A DNA stretch of 64,000 nt from Caballeronia udeis (GTDB lineage Bacteria > Pseudomonadota > Gammaproteobacteria > Burkholderiales > Burkholderiaceae), in contig NZ_FCOK02000003.1 of the NCBI RefSeq assembly GCF_001544555.2, forward strand, positions 124,001 to 188,000, written 5' to 3'. Positions 1 to 9,276 of this stretch are shown here, piece by piece; positions within the stretch are counted from its first letter, which is position 1; the number at the start of each line of letters is the position of its first letter. A program made the translations under genes and the position numbers. Below the pieces are notes generated by a model. It did not search any database. It had not been told where the DNA came from and was given only the letters and a program-made list of their open reading frames with translations.

Positions 1-1
1 C

Positions 2-598
2 TTCGAGCTTTACTACGACGAGTCGGTCGCTGTCGATACTGATGCAATGCCGCGCATGAACTGGGCTTGGAATGGTTCGAATGGATGGTTGATGACGCCA
101 TCGCTCGCAGATGCGTCAGATGCCAGGATCGAGGCGCGTGCGCGCATCGATCCAGCGCTGGCCATGAGGCATCGTGCGTGCTTCTTTGCTAATCGGCAAG
201 GTGCCGACCATGATCTTTTCGACCACATGGCCGGCTCTATCTGCAAGCTGGAGATGGGTGGTCGTCATCATGCGAACCACTTCCATGTCCTATTTCTATT
301 TGATGCTCGATACATCGGGGTTGCTGACCTGGATCACTTGGTAAATCGTGCGCGACATCGGTGGTGGAAGGTCACTGGTGGGCTCGGACAGTCGTTTGAC
401 TGCCGTGATCGGTCGGACGTCGACAGACTGCGAGCACAGGGAAGGTGGGGGCTAGATCCGCTCAATCGCGGCGATGTGGAGCAGTACGTGCGGTTTGAGC
501 AGAACGTGCTCAGATATTTCACGGAAGATAAAGGGCAGATGCTGCGCGTAAAGCCAAGTGCCAAAGCTCGCACGTTGACGATGGGAATCATGCCGTAG
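2..598 (+). CDS. YagK/YfjJ C-terminal (inovirus Gp2-like) protein, 5' truncated by window edge
   Basis: The reading frame is already open at base 2, so the first ATG inside the window (47) is probably internal and the gene starts to the left. The C-terminal half has the layout of inovirus Gp2/YagK-YfjJ proteins. A segment reading KLEMG..HHANHFHVLFLFD is followed by a G/W-rich stretch. The protein ends in YFTEDKGQMLRVKPSAKARTL, where the family has a similar R-Y-(L/F)-T-K-x-x-Q-x-L-R-V-K-P motif. The family is found in filamentous phages and P4-like satellites and is thought to act in replication; that role is not shown here. It converges on rdrB. The family call comes from remembered motif patterns, not a search. 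Confidence 0.6.
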   Translation, partial: FELYYDESVAVDTDAMPRMNWAWNGSNGWLMTPSLADASDARIEARARIDPALAMRHRACFFANRQGADHDLFDHMAGSICKLEMGGRHHANHFHVLFLFDARYIGVADLDHLVNRARHRWWKVTGGLGQSFDCRDRSDVDRLRAQGRWGLDPLNRGDVEQYVRFEQNVLRYFTEDKGQMLRVKPSAKARTLTMGIMP

Positions 599-747
599 GC
601 TGGAGAGGCGGTCTTATATCTGACGGGCGCGAGGAGCGCGCCCATGCCGTCCATAGGGTTGCCCCGGTGCCTTGCGTTAGAGGCTGTTCAGATCGAAGTT
701 TGAGGCGCGCGCGCATTGTACGATCTTGTCTAGGCAGGCATCCGTCT

Positions 748-3255
748 TCAAGTTGGCCCAGCTGCGTGGAATCGATACTGGCGACCACGCTCATTGAGCG
801 GCGCCAGATAATCGAGAGCAGTCTTGTCACCAAGACCGACGCTCCGTACTGCAGCGTAGAGTTGGTAAAACTCACCATTCAGATCGCCGGCAAAAATTCC
901 TGGATCGTCTGAGCCGAGTGAGACCATGATTTCCGGATCATTTTCTTCAACATAGCCTGGTACGCGCATCCAACGTAACGCGTGATGCTCAGCGAAACTG
1001 TGATATTGACTGATGCGGACGTTACTCGACGGCAACGTCTCAATGACAATTCCCTTATCTCGAACCAGTCGCATCAAAACCTGCTGAAGTCTCACGAAGG
1101 TGCTAGTGTCAAAGAATGCCGTCTCGACTTCCATGAGTTGCTCGCTGCGACTCCACAGATTTGCGTCTCCGAGCCATCGGACCAGCAATGCGACGTCACC
1201 CGGATTGGCTTTGCGTGCTTCGGCGACTCTTTTCACTTCGGTCGACCAGAGGGCACTGTCGGACTCTTCCTTCCAGTTCCAAGACGGGTTGTTTGATTTC
1301 ATCAAATAACGCACGTTCAATCCCCTGAGCTTCATCACGCGCCCGAGTGTCGAACAATTCACTTCCCGCTCGAAGATTTCGCTCGCCAAATCAGACAACA
1401 TCCCTTCTACTCGATAAGCTTCGGCTGTCTCCTCGGGGATCTGACGTAACATTTGCCAAGCCGCAAGCAAATCGAGCATCCAGTCCCCCTTTTTTACAAC
1501 CAGTTGACCGGGCATGCGTTCGACCCATAGTTTCGGTGAAATTCCCATCGCGGTACCATGGCCTATCCGATCTCCAGTTTCGAGTTCCAGCAAATCGATT
1601 GCATCGGACATATGCCGCAGACCGCTAACCAAGTGGGTGAAGTCCTCCCCAACGTGATAGCTTCGCCTGGTCAGGCCCGCATACCGACAAACTCTGAAGA
1701 TGCTCGCAAACACTTCCGGCGGGGCATGGAGTTCGTTAGCGGCAGCATCAATCCCGCGCACCCAATTTCGCAATCCAGGCCACCGCGTCAAAGTTGAAAG
1801 CAGGATGTTTGTGCGCTCTTCAAGATCAACCCTCAGACTGCAGAAACGGTAAGGACCAGCCTTGTCTTTGGGCTCGTGACTCCAAGGGAGCTTGATGAAA
1901 TGCGCGACTAATGCGAGACGATGTACGCGTCTCACTGATTCCTGCTCTGATTGAGAATATTCATCGAGCTCACTAAGAACCGCGCTCAGCGCTACCGGGC
2001 CTAGCTGACGATGTGAACCCCTCAGGTACCTCAGATAGCCGACGAGCACCGCGTGAAGCAGACTTGAGTTCTTATCTATCGTGTCCTTGGGAGCAAAACG
2101 ACCTTCCAGATAGACTATCCGGCTCGTGTTCGGCGTATCGCCGTGCATCGTTACGAAACGCTGATAGTAATCTCGCTCTGCCGGTTCACGTAGATCGGTA
2201 TAGGTCAGCTTCTGGAACTGGTCAAAGCCGAATTGCTCTTCGCTCTGGACGAGTAAGCGATAGTATTGGTTCTGGAGGATCAGATACAGATGAAACATCC
2301 GCTCGTAGATCACGTTCGAGTGTCTTCGAAGGTGTTCAATCACCTTCGTCATCCACGTGAGTTCGTCCCCGCGACCAGAGAGATCGGAAAGCTTGTCAGC
2401 ATCAGAAGTCAATGGCGGTAACGGTGCACTTCCGTAAGCAAGTTCCTCGTAGCCGTGAGGAATCACCAGGTCGTCGTCCACCAAACCTGACGCTGCGGCC
2501 TGCAACCACTTCCGTAGCTGTGCCGCCACTCTAAGCTGTCTCGAAATTTCAGCTGGTGTCAAATCAGGATTGACCGAACGAACCAGTTCTCTCAACTTCG
2601 ACGCATGCGGATTCGTCGTTGAATTCCACTTCTTGTCAAACTCTCGTACTTCGGCGTCGGGCTCAAGCAAAGCGCGCAACCAACAAATTTCCGCGTGCGT
2701 GCTGCCATTCAAATGGAGGTGGGTCTCGTGCAATCCTTCGCGCCCAATGTAGTCCTCCACACTCGCGTCGTAGGGTGCGATCAATTCGCAGAGCGATTTT
2801 CCGTCGACACGTCGCATCTCTTCTGTACGACGTGACTCAGACATCCAATCGCGTGCACTGACAGTTGCAAACGCTTGAATCGCCAAGCCTCCAACGCGAC
2901 TCAATACGCTCTGTTGCCACGCGCCAAATTTGTTCAGTTTGATTCGCGCCGCGCCATGACGAAACTCAACGAATTCATTCGCTAGTTGCCGCAACGAAAT
3001 CGCCGCCCAATCGGGCGCAAATCGTGATTCGTCATCAGTTTTCCGGAGAAGCCATTGCCAACTGTACTCAAAAATGTGATCGGGCTGACGTGCCGCCCAC
3101 GGTTGGTACGTGAGATATACCGCTTCCCGCAAGTCGCCCTCGGACAACGATACGTTGAACGCCGTAGCCTTCAACACGTTGAGGACGCGGTAACTAGACA
3201 AGACTGCAGTTGCAATGATGCTGTGGTTTGAACACGCCTGCTCTTTCATTATCAA
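748..3255 (-). CDS. rdrB: RADAR system adenosine-deaminase-like effector RdrB
   Basis: An 835-aa protein of the metal-dependent adenosine deaminase fold, greatly enlarged relative to housekeeping Add (~340 aa). Visible ADA-type motifs, in order: THLHLNGS (residues 178-185, metal-binding HxH), YHVGED (533-538, matching the HAGE catalytic motif), DRIGHG (562-567), LPSSN (741-745) and GSDDP (781-785, matching the SxDDP metal ligand). The length and the immediately upstream large ATPase match RdrB of the RADAR anti-phage system, where RdrA and RdrB assemble and adenosine deamination accompanies growth arrest on infection. The frame opens with TTG at 3255, overlapping the rdrA TGA as TTGA. An ATG two codons on (3249) is an equally good start. 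Translational coupling to rdrA is evident. Whether the product deaminates RNA or nucleotides cannot be read from sequence. Confidence 0.88.
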   Translation of the reverse strand: MIMKEQACSNHSIIATAVLSSYRVLNVLKATAFNVSLSEGDLREAVYLTYQPWAARQPDHIFEYSWQWLLRKTDDESRFAPDWAAISLRQLANEFVEFRHGAARIKLNKFGAWQQSVLSRVGGLAIQAFATVSARDWMSESRRTEEMRRVDGKSLCELIAPYDASVEDYIGREGLHETHLHLNGSTHAEICWLRALLEPDAEVREFDKKWNSTTNPHASKLRELVRSVNPDLTPAEISRQLRVAAQLRKWLQAAASGLVDDDLVIPHGYEELAYGSAPLPPLTSDADKLSDLSGRGDELTWMTKVIEHLRRHSNVIYERMFHLYLILQNQYYRLLVQSEEQFGFDQFQKLTYTDLREPAERDYYQRFVTMHGDTPNTSRIVYLEGRFAPKDTIDKNSSLLHAVLVGYLRYLRGSHRQLGPVALSAVLSELDEYSQSEQESVRRVHRLALVAHFIKLPWSHEPKDKAGPYRFCSLRVDLEERTNILLSTLTRWPGLRNWVRGIDAAANELHAPPEVFASIFRVCRYAGLTRRSYHVGEDFTHLVSGLRHMSDAIDLLELETGDRIGHGTAMGISPKLWVERMPGQLVVKKGDWMLDLLAAWQMLRQIPEETAEAYRVEGMLSDLASEIFEREVNCSTLGRVMKLRGLNVRYLMKSNNPSWNWKEESDSALWSTEVKRVAEARKANPGDVALLVRWLGDANLWSRSEQLMEVETAFFDTSTFVRLQQVLMRLVRDKGIVIETLPSSNVRISQYHSFAEHHALRWMRVPGYVEENDPEIMVSLGSDDPGIFAGDLNGEFYQLYAAVRSVGLGDKTALDYLAPLNERGRQYRFHAAGPT

Positions 3256-5906
3256 ATGTCATCCGTAGCGTCACCACCTTCTGCCCTAGCATCGACCTCA
3301 GCCACATTGAGGTTCTTTGGACCAGCAATGCGCGATCTGCGCAAGATATGCCAAGAGCCCCTGTGGCATGCGAAGCTGCCGATGGGCAGGTCCGTTTCCA
3401 TGGTGAGCTTGTCAAGCATTTCGTTATGCTGAGTTTCTGACGATAACAAGCCTTGTATCAACGGGCTACTCGCGACGAGAAACGTTAAGGGAAGGACGTG
3501 TGCGTTCACGTGCTCCGCTTCAAACTTTTGCGTCACAATCTTTCTGGACGTCAGTGGATTAGAGCGATCGATCCGTGTCCATCCTTGTGATAAATCCGAG
3601 GCGTCCTCAGGCAGTCTATGGTCCATCTCCTCGACAAGAAACGCATTAATCACGCAGAGTGCGAATAATTCCATCAACTCTGGTACGCCAACCTTTCCAC
3701 GACGATTTGCAGATACTCGCTCGAGACTGAAAAACAATCGCGTCCAAATTTTTCCTATCAGGATAGCGGAAGGTTTGATCTGGGCACGGAGTCGCTCCGT
3801 AGCAATGAGCCATTCAGCCACGCGAGATGCCAGCCGACTAATCCCTTCCCGCTCCCTGTGGGCTAGCGAAAGTTCTTTAGTGGGCCCCAAATCTATCGCC
3901 GCATAGCCGTCGTCCGTACCCGCAGAACCTTCCCAGCCTGGCCTGGAAATTGTCGGCGTTTTAAAGACGCGCGCTAGCTCGTGAGCGACCCTTTCATGCA
4001 TGAACTCCGGATTATCAATTTCGATCCTCAAAACCCGATCCAGGAGACCGAGAATGTTATATATCGATGCGTACAGCCGGCCCCCGGAACCGGAAACGTC
4101 TACCAAGCTTAACGCGAGGACAGGCAGATCACCTACGTCAATCAAACATCGCTGGATTGCTGCTGTCGCAGTGACTTCATTCGAATTCCGAGCATTCTTG
4201 TTTAGCCCGATCACGCCGAAGTCGATGAGTGGCCGTCGTGTCGCGGCATGTTGCGGGCCTGCCAGAATGGCCGTGGCGTGCCATGCCCAATGCAAAGCAT
4301 CCTCCTTTCGCCCAATCCCGAGATACTTCTTAAACTTCGCGCGGAACAACTCCTGATTTGATTCGATTGCAGATGAACCAGCAGCCAATCTTTGCAAGAA
4401 TTGGCCGTAAGTTGCTATGCTTCCCGGTCCTCCCAGCATGTACTGCAGCAGCGCACTCGGTTGGTCGACGCAGAATAATGCAACTTCTGCCGCCAAAGTC
4501 GCGAAACAGCTCTTCAGGGCGGCGTCGGTTGGCTGCGGACGAAGATAGGCCGTATCGTAGTCTTCGTCCTGAACCGTGAGATCGAAAACAGCCTCGACAA
4601 GCGCCGGCATTTCGCCCGCGCTAATAGCGTCTACGTCCACGTTAAACTTATATAGATTACCTAACGCGATCGCTCTCAAACTGTCAGAAACTGCTGTCGA
4701 CAAATCGGAGTCCCACGTTAATTCCACGTCTCCTTCTGCGTCTGCCGTGGATAAGAAGGCTGCACAACGGGAAAGGACCTGCAGTACCGACCTGAGTGGT
4801 TGCTTTAGTAGAAATTCATAGAACAGGTTCAGGTCGTGTACTCCGCGAATCCGTAGCCCTCGTTGCATGAGCTCGTTGACGACACTTTTTAATTGACGTT
4901 GCGACCCCGGCCATCTTTCACTAACAAGTACAAACTCGTTATGCGCGAGTAGATTCCACATCGGCCGCAGTTGGATTCGGCGTCGGATTGGAAACAACTT
5001 CAAAAGGTACTGATCCTCTAGGTGATCGATCATCTTGAGACGTTGCGCATCTCGCCTTTTGTCGATTGTGGCACGCGAACCAAGTCGGTCGTGAAAGACG
5101 TCACGAGTAAGCTGTGAATAGAGTTCGAAATCGCCAGTAACCAGCACGATCAACCTCGGGGTGTCTAGATACTTCCTAATAACCTCAAGCACATCGATTG
5201 CGCTATCAAACTTTGTATCTGCATCGTCGAACGCAAGAGCGAGGGCGTCAACCTTGAGTATCTGGCAGGCCGTTTCGATCAGATCGTGCAACTTCTCGCG
5301 AAACCCCAAGCCATGGCCGGCGCGTTCGAGGCCCCAGTCCAGGAACAGTTCAGGGTCGAGGTCCTTGAGATGGTTTTTGCCTTGCGCAAGAAGGCTTAAT
5401 CCTCCGGCGAGGTCCTGAAACTGCCGTCGAAACTCTGCTTCAAGATGCGCTCCGTTCTGCTTACGCAGCGACAGTGCGGGCCATACCTGGCGTTTCAGTT
5501 CCTTCAACAACGGCAGCAGGATGATCTCACTTGCCTCGATTCTACTGGGATCAATGTAAGTCCAAGCTCCAATCGAGTGACCGGCAATAGAGCCAAGGTC
5601 TTCAAATGAGCGAAACAGCGAGTGGAGAAAAGTGGATTTCCCAGCACCCCGGGTACCATCAATGAAATACACAAAGCCGGCTCCAGACGGATATCGGTTT
5701 TCTCTTGAAATCTTGGCTTGTGATAGATCTCGGCGGATCTCAGCAGTTATTTTGCGCAGATTTTCTTGCTGAATCAGGCCGCTAGCTGCGATTTCACGGC
5801 TATTGTCGCTTTGATCGAGATCGACGATGATAGGGCTGGTGCTCGCTTGCATAATTTGTTTGTTGTAGATGCTGTGTTGTATCGAGTCCTCGGGTCCTCG
5901 CATCAA
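3252..5906 (-). CDS. rdrA: RADAR system P-loop ATPase RdrA
   Basis: An 884-aa P-loop ATPase. Walker A is GTRGAGKS (residues 84-91), preceded by a hydrophobic strand (GFVYFID). Walker B is ALALAFDDAD (221-230). The long C-terminal region is mostly helical with no recognised domain. Size, motif spacing and the overlapping downstream deaminase gene identify it as RdrA, the ATPase of RADAR. Established work shows RdrA forms a ring-like assembly that works with RdrB. The start is ambiguous: TTG 5906, ATG 5903, or ATG 5852 (protein beginning MQASTSP); none has a strong Shine-Dalgarno. No accessory RADAR membrane protein (SLATT or Csx27-like) is seen on either side. A 0.7-kb stretch without clear genes separates it from the next operon, so its promoter should lie there. 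Confidence 0.88.
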   Translation of the reverse strand: MMRGPEDSIQHSIYNKQIMQASTSPIIVDLDQSDNSREIAASGLIQQENLRKITAEIRRDLSQAKISRENRYPSGAGFVYFIDGTRGAGKSTFLHSLFRSFEDLGSIAGHSIGAWTYIDPSRIEASEIILLPLLKELKRQVWPALSLRKQNGAHLEAEFRRQFQDLAGGLSLLAQGKNHLKDLDPELFLDWGLERAGHGLGFREKLHDLIETACQILKVDALALAFDDADTKFDSAIDVLEVIRKYLDTPRLIVLVTGDFELYSQLTRDVFHDRLGSRATIDKRRDAQRLKMIDHLEDQYLLKLFPIRRRIQLRPMWNLLAHNEFVLVSERWPGSQRQLKSVVNELMQRGLRIRGVHDLNLFYEFLLKQPLRSVLQVLSRCAAFLSTADAEGDVELTWDSDLSTAVSDSLRAIALGNLYKFNVDVDAISAGEMPALVEAVFDLTVQDEDYDTAYLRPQPTDAALKSCFATLAAEVALFCVDQPSALLQYMLGGPGSIATYGQFLQRLAAGSSAIESNQELFRAKFKKYLGIGRKEDALHWAWHATAILAGPQHAATRRPLIDFGVIGLNKNARNSNEVTATAAIQRCLIDVGDLPVLALSLVDVSGSGGRLYASIYNILGLLDRVLRIEIDNPEFMHERVAHELARVFKTPTISRPGWEGSAGTDDGYAAIDLGPTKELSLAHREREGISRLASRVAEWLIATERLRAQIKPSAILIGKIWTRLFFSLERVSANRRGKVGVPELMELFALCVINAFLVEEMDHRLPEDASDLSQGWTRIDRSNPLTSRKIVTQKFEAEHVNAHVLPLTFLVASSPLIQGLLSSETQHNEMLDKLTMETDLPIGSFACHRGSWHILRRSRIAGPKNLNVAEVDARAEGGDATDDI

Positions 5907-6621
5907 AAATCCGGCCCGGAAGCTTTGAGCGAAGAGGCGTAGCTATCAGAGTACGCGGCGCTTGCCTGTCTTTTGACTATCTCCTCGACAACAACGCCAA
6001 GTTCAACCTCTCCAAGTTGTCGAGGCGAATTCTCAGTACTCTCCATCTGGGCTTAACGGCATCCGGGACGAAAGCTTGAGTCGCGTCGCCGATGCGGCCC
6101 GTCTCAGAGGTAATTCAATAGTCGCTCACCTGAATAGCACCAACACAGAAAGCCTCACTGAGCCTTGGCCGAACGCCAGGCGAGCCATCGATTCAGACGT
6201 TCGTTTTACAAATTGATTGCGGCCCGTTGCGTTGACGCCACGACGGCATGGCGATGCAATCGAAGACATAACGAGCTGGAATGCGCGACACGCCAGATCG
6301 GCGGCACACGTCGAGACATCTCCATACCTTCAGCTGACATCGCCCGGGCGGAATATCACCGAGCCTAAGGCTGCTTTTGGGCGCGAGGCTGACGGTCGAA
6401 TGTCGTCCGGAAGACGGAATCGAGGGGCCGCTCGTGGCCGACGGTCGCTGCCCGATGCGATCAATCAGCATATGCGACCCGAACCGGTCACCCAGAGAAA
6501 CCGCCAGCGGACACTCAATCCGAAGGCCATGCGTCCGCCAAGAAAACTTACGTCTAACGGCTGTGCGCATGCCGATAAACTCTGCCGCCTTCGCACGGCC
6601 CGCCTTTAGCTGTATGAGGCA
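5907..6621. other. 0.7-kb region without a supported gene, upstream of rdrA
   Basis: Several short open frames exist on both strands (for example 6193-6570 minus and 6217-6609 plus), but none has a convincing start, ribosome site or recognisable motif, and they overlap one another. The stretch probably holds the rdrA promoter and degenerate sequence. I see no tRNA, CRISPR or clear terminator in it. Confidence 0.5.
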
Positions 6622-8232
6622 TTAGCCCGATAGGTACTCGAGCACTGCGGCGACCGCCGCGTTGCGCATTCGACGCGCTCTGACGTCCCCAACATAATTC
6701 GCCTCCTTGAGCTTCTCCTCTGTCGCATTTAAGACATCGCGAACAGTCTTCAGTCCAAGCTCAGCCAGTTTTTCTAATTGCCACGCAGTCAAATCCAGTA
6801 CGGCAGCCGGCCGCTCCAGTTGGATGTTGAGCGCCAATGCCATACCTTCGTTCGTGACTAGTGCTGCCTGGTCTGTAAGCCTTTTGTATGATGGGTGATT
6901 CGAACCATATTCGGTCATCCGCTTTGGAGTCAATTCCTTGGCAATGTCGAATGCCGAATTCGTCGGCGATACCTCAAGCGCAAAAAGACAGCCAAGATTA
7001 ATCACGTAGCGCTTTCCAATCTCGGCGCGACTTGCTTTGATGCCCACCGCATGCTCAATCACAATTCCGGTGTATGCGAGGACTCGTAAAGCCTCTTTTA
7101 TGATTTCCGGTGCGTCTCTATGCATCCAAAAAAACGCGGACGTGGCCTTATCGGAAGACAGATATTGATCATTTTTAGATTTGATATCTGAAAGTACCTG
7201 GGATTCGATAAATTCTCTACCCCAGTCAATCAAAGCCTTGTGCCCTACATATTTTTCCGACAGCGTAGAGTGCTCTGCCCAAATCTCGGTTCGATAAAAC
7301 TCCCTAATTGCCTCATTCACCTGTTGAGAGTTGATCTTCGGGCACCGCGCAATCGTCTTCAACAAGAGGCGTGGGTTACCAGTCGCCGCGTAAGCCAAGA
7401 TTGCAAAATTCTTTCCATATTGAGCAATTTGAGCGAGAAGATTGCTATCCGCCTGTTTTTGAACGATTTCCCGCATATTCTCAACATAGTCAGGCGAGAG
7501 AATATCTCGGTCGATGGTGAGCATCGTTGCATCGTGAACTGGCTGAAAAGTCTCCCCGAACGTTGTTACACCCGGGTAGACCGCTGCATTGCAAGTAATG
7601 CAGTGTGAGCGCAGGTCTCTAAACATCGTGAAGAACTGACGCTGTTGTTCTGGCAAGAAAATATGCGCCGCCTCATCGAAAAGGAGGGCAAAGCGGGAGA
7701 TATTGAGGTCATCGCCTAAATCTTCTAGAGCCTCCTTGAAGTCGTCGATGGTGGGAAGACCGTCAGCGCTCACAGCGACCTGCGGCGTTTTCCACGATGC
7801 TTCATAGGCCTCAGCGATTTCCTCGACCTTGGTTCGCCCAATAGTCGCGGTGACAGTTCCCCCAGCGAGCAGCTCAATGCTCTTTGGAATGCCGCCGAGT
7901 AGGCCGGCTTTCGTCAGGCTCCTCATCACCGACGAGCAGATTCTTGCTAGCATCCAATGCTTGAACTGGTCCGGATCGGACGTCTGAAGCAAGGAACTCC
8001 TCACGAAGCTAATGTAGATTGGGAAGACACGGTCCGTCTCGAATGCGTCCATGAGCTCCTTTTGTGCCACTCGAAGCAGGAATGACTTGCCCACACCTCG
8101 ACTTCCTACCAGCACGACAGGATTTCTATTTTTCAGCGCATCAACGATCTGCCGGTCTTTGGATGTTTCGACGAAATAGTCAAGCACTTCGTCCGGTCGA
8201 ATATCCTCGGTCCGAAAGAAAAAGTCTGCCAT
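6622..8232 (-). CDS. ORC/CDC6-like P-loop ATPase
   Basis: A 536-aa protein with Walker A GSRGVGKS (residues 43-50) and Walker B FALLFDE (181-187), in the order of ORC/CDC6-like or STAND-type AAA ATPases. The N terminus is acidic. The last ~55 residues (LTAWQLEKLAELGLKTVRDV onward) resemble a helix-hairpin-helix or winged-helix cap. It starts 5 bp after the stop of the preceding minus-strand gene, so the two are co-transcribed and probably partners. Position next to RADAR inside a defence-rich region suggests an immunity role, but no named system was recognised. Alternatives are a plasmid-maintenance or replication-linked ATPase. Low-GC codon use resembles RADAR and differs from the core genes to the right. 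Confidence 0.6.
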   Translation of the reverse strand: MADFFFRTEDIRPDEVLDYFVETSKDRQIVDALKNRNPVVLVGSRGVGKSFLLRVAQKELMDAFETDRVFPIYISFVRSSLLQTSDPDQFKHWMLARICSSVMRSLTKAGLLGGIPKSIELLAGGTVTATIGRTKVEEIAEAYEASWKTPQVAVSADGLPTIDDFKEALEDLGDDLNISRFALLFDEAAHIFLPEQQRQFFTMFRDLRSHCITCNAAVYPGVTTFGETFQPVHDATMLTIDRDILSPDYVENMREIVQKQADSNLLAQIAQYGKNFAILAYAATGNPRLLLKTIARCPKINSQQVNEAIREFYRTEIWAEHSTLSEKYVGHKALIDWGREFIESQVLSDIKSKNDQYLSSDKATSAFFWMHRDAPEIIKEALRVLAYTGIVIEHAVGIKASRAEIGKRYVINLGCLFALEVSPTNSAFDIAKELTPKRMTEYGSNHPSYKRLTDQAALVTNEGMALALNIQLERPAAVLDLTAWQLEKLAELGLKTVRDVLNATEEKLKEANYVGDVRARRMRNAAVAAVLEYLSG

Positions 8233-8237
8233 GGTTA

Positions 8238-8957
8238 TCAGGCTTCCGATGGTTGTGAGAATATTGCCTGAACCGGCGGCAAGTTTCCGAGAACGTCCGT
8301 GATTATCGGCTCCATTCGTTCCGCTGCTTCCTTTGTAACATAATTTAGGTACCGGGCCGAGAAGACGAAAATAATCGCCAACCGCATTGTGGCAGCCTTC
8401 TCATGCCAAGAAAAAAATGCCTCTTCTTGAAACTCGATGTCAGAGGGAAGGATCGCATGAGTACCAGCATTTCCATGAACAAATTCTGAACACTCACGAT
8501 ATACAACCTCAGCGATCGCCAAATATTGCTTGGCGCAGTCCGAAAATCCCGGATTGAAGGCTCGAATAAAGTTTACTGAAAATACGCCGCTTTGAGCATC
8601 TTTCAACGCACTCCAATTGATATCCTTCGAATCTTTGGCCCACATTCTATAATCGATTTCGTGTGCGGAAAATTGTACGGTGGCAAGCATGAGTTCGAAA
8701 AATAGCCGGAGCCCACCAAAAGCGTGCCTATACTGACCTGAAACCAATGCAAAAAGGGCGAATTGATACTCCTTTACTGCAGAATCGAGCACAGACGCCT
8801 CTGGCCGCTCCGCGATCGCCATTTTTAGCGCGTCGTAATCGAGAAGATAATTATGGGACGCTGTCAACGCCTCACTCGCCCCATTCGCGCCGGCCATCAT
8901 CCCCACGACTGTATCGGTGTTCCTTATAAGAGCGCGATAATGCTCGACTACGTCCAT
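8238..8957 (-). CDS. Hypothetical protein with an Rx6H HEPN-like motif
   Basis: A 239-aa protein that I do not recognise by name. The chosen start is ATG 8957, preceded by a good ribosome site (AAGGGAAGG); the frame stays open further upstream but that extension has unlike composition. The protein is helical. YRHAFGGLRLFFELML (residues 76-91) is followed by YRECSEFVHGN, containing R154-x6-H161, which fits the Rx4-6H signature of HEPN ribonuclease and toxin domains. If that is right, this would be an RNA-cleaving effector gated by the downstream ATPase. The motif is short and could be coincidental. Its stop lies 5 bp before the ATPase start, making a two-gene operon. Confidence 0.5.
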   Translation of the reverse strand: MDVVEHYRALIRNTDTVVGMMAGANGASEALTASHNYLLDYDALKMAIAERPEASVLDSAVKEYQFALFALVSGQYRHAFGGLRLFFELMLATVQFSAHEIDYRMWAKDSKDINWSALKDAQSGVFSVNFIRAFNPGFSDCAKQYLAIAEVVYRECSEFVHGNAGTHAILPSDIEFQEEAFFSWHEKAATMRLAIIFVFSARYLNYVTKEAAERMEPIITDVLGNLPPVQAIFSQPSEA

Positions 8958-9122
8958 TAGCCTTCCCTTGTCGTAAACCTGATATAGCGCCAGAGCAACG
9001 ATTGATGATCTATGACCGGATCGTGGGCCTGCGCAATTTGGGGCATGTCTGCCATCGCCTCGAATTGTCAACGATCCAGAGACAGATGTCGAATGGCCGG
9101 ACTTTGCCGATCGCAAGGATCG

Positions 9123-9153
9123 CTTTCCGCCTTTCCGCCTTTCCGCCTTTCCG
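9123..9153. repeat. 8-bp tandem repeat, about four copies
   Basis: The unit ctttccgc repeats head to tail at 9123, 9131, 9139 and 9147 (last copy one base short). It lies between the start of the HEPN-like/ATPase operon and the terminator of the lipoprotein gene. Function unknown; copy-number variation by slippage is possible. Confidence 0.85.
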
Positions 9154-9166
9154 TATGATCCGGGAC

Positions 9167-9191
9167 AAAAAAAACCGACCCATACGGTCGG
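9167..9191 (-). terminator. Rho-independent terminator of the lipoprotein gene
   Basis: On the minus strand, stem CCGACC/GGTCGG with a 5-nt loop is followed by eight T residues (aaaaaaaa at 9167-9174 on the plus strand). It sits ~85 bp past the restored stop of the frameshifted lipoprotein gene. Confidence 0.75.
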
Positions 9192-9276
9192 CTAGAGATT
9201 CTGGCTAATCCAACTGAGAGAGCTACATTGTGCCTTTCGACGCCGCTGAATGCCTGGCTAGGCAACAGGGCGGAAG

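Noticed and set aside
625..643. Hairpin GGGCGCG/CGCGCCC as a terminator
   Set aside because: No U-tract follows on either strand, so it was not annotated as a terminator.
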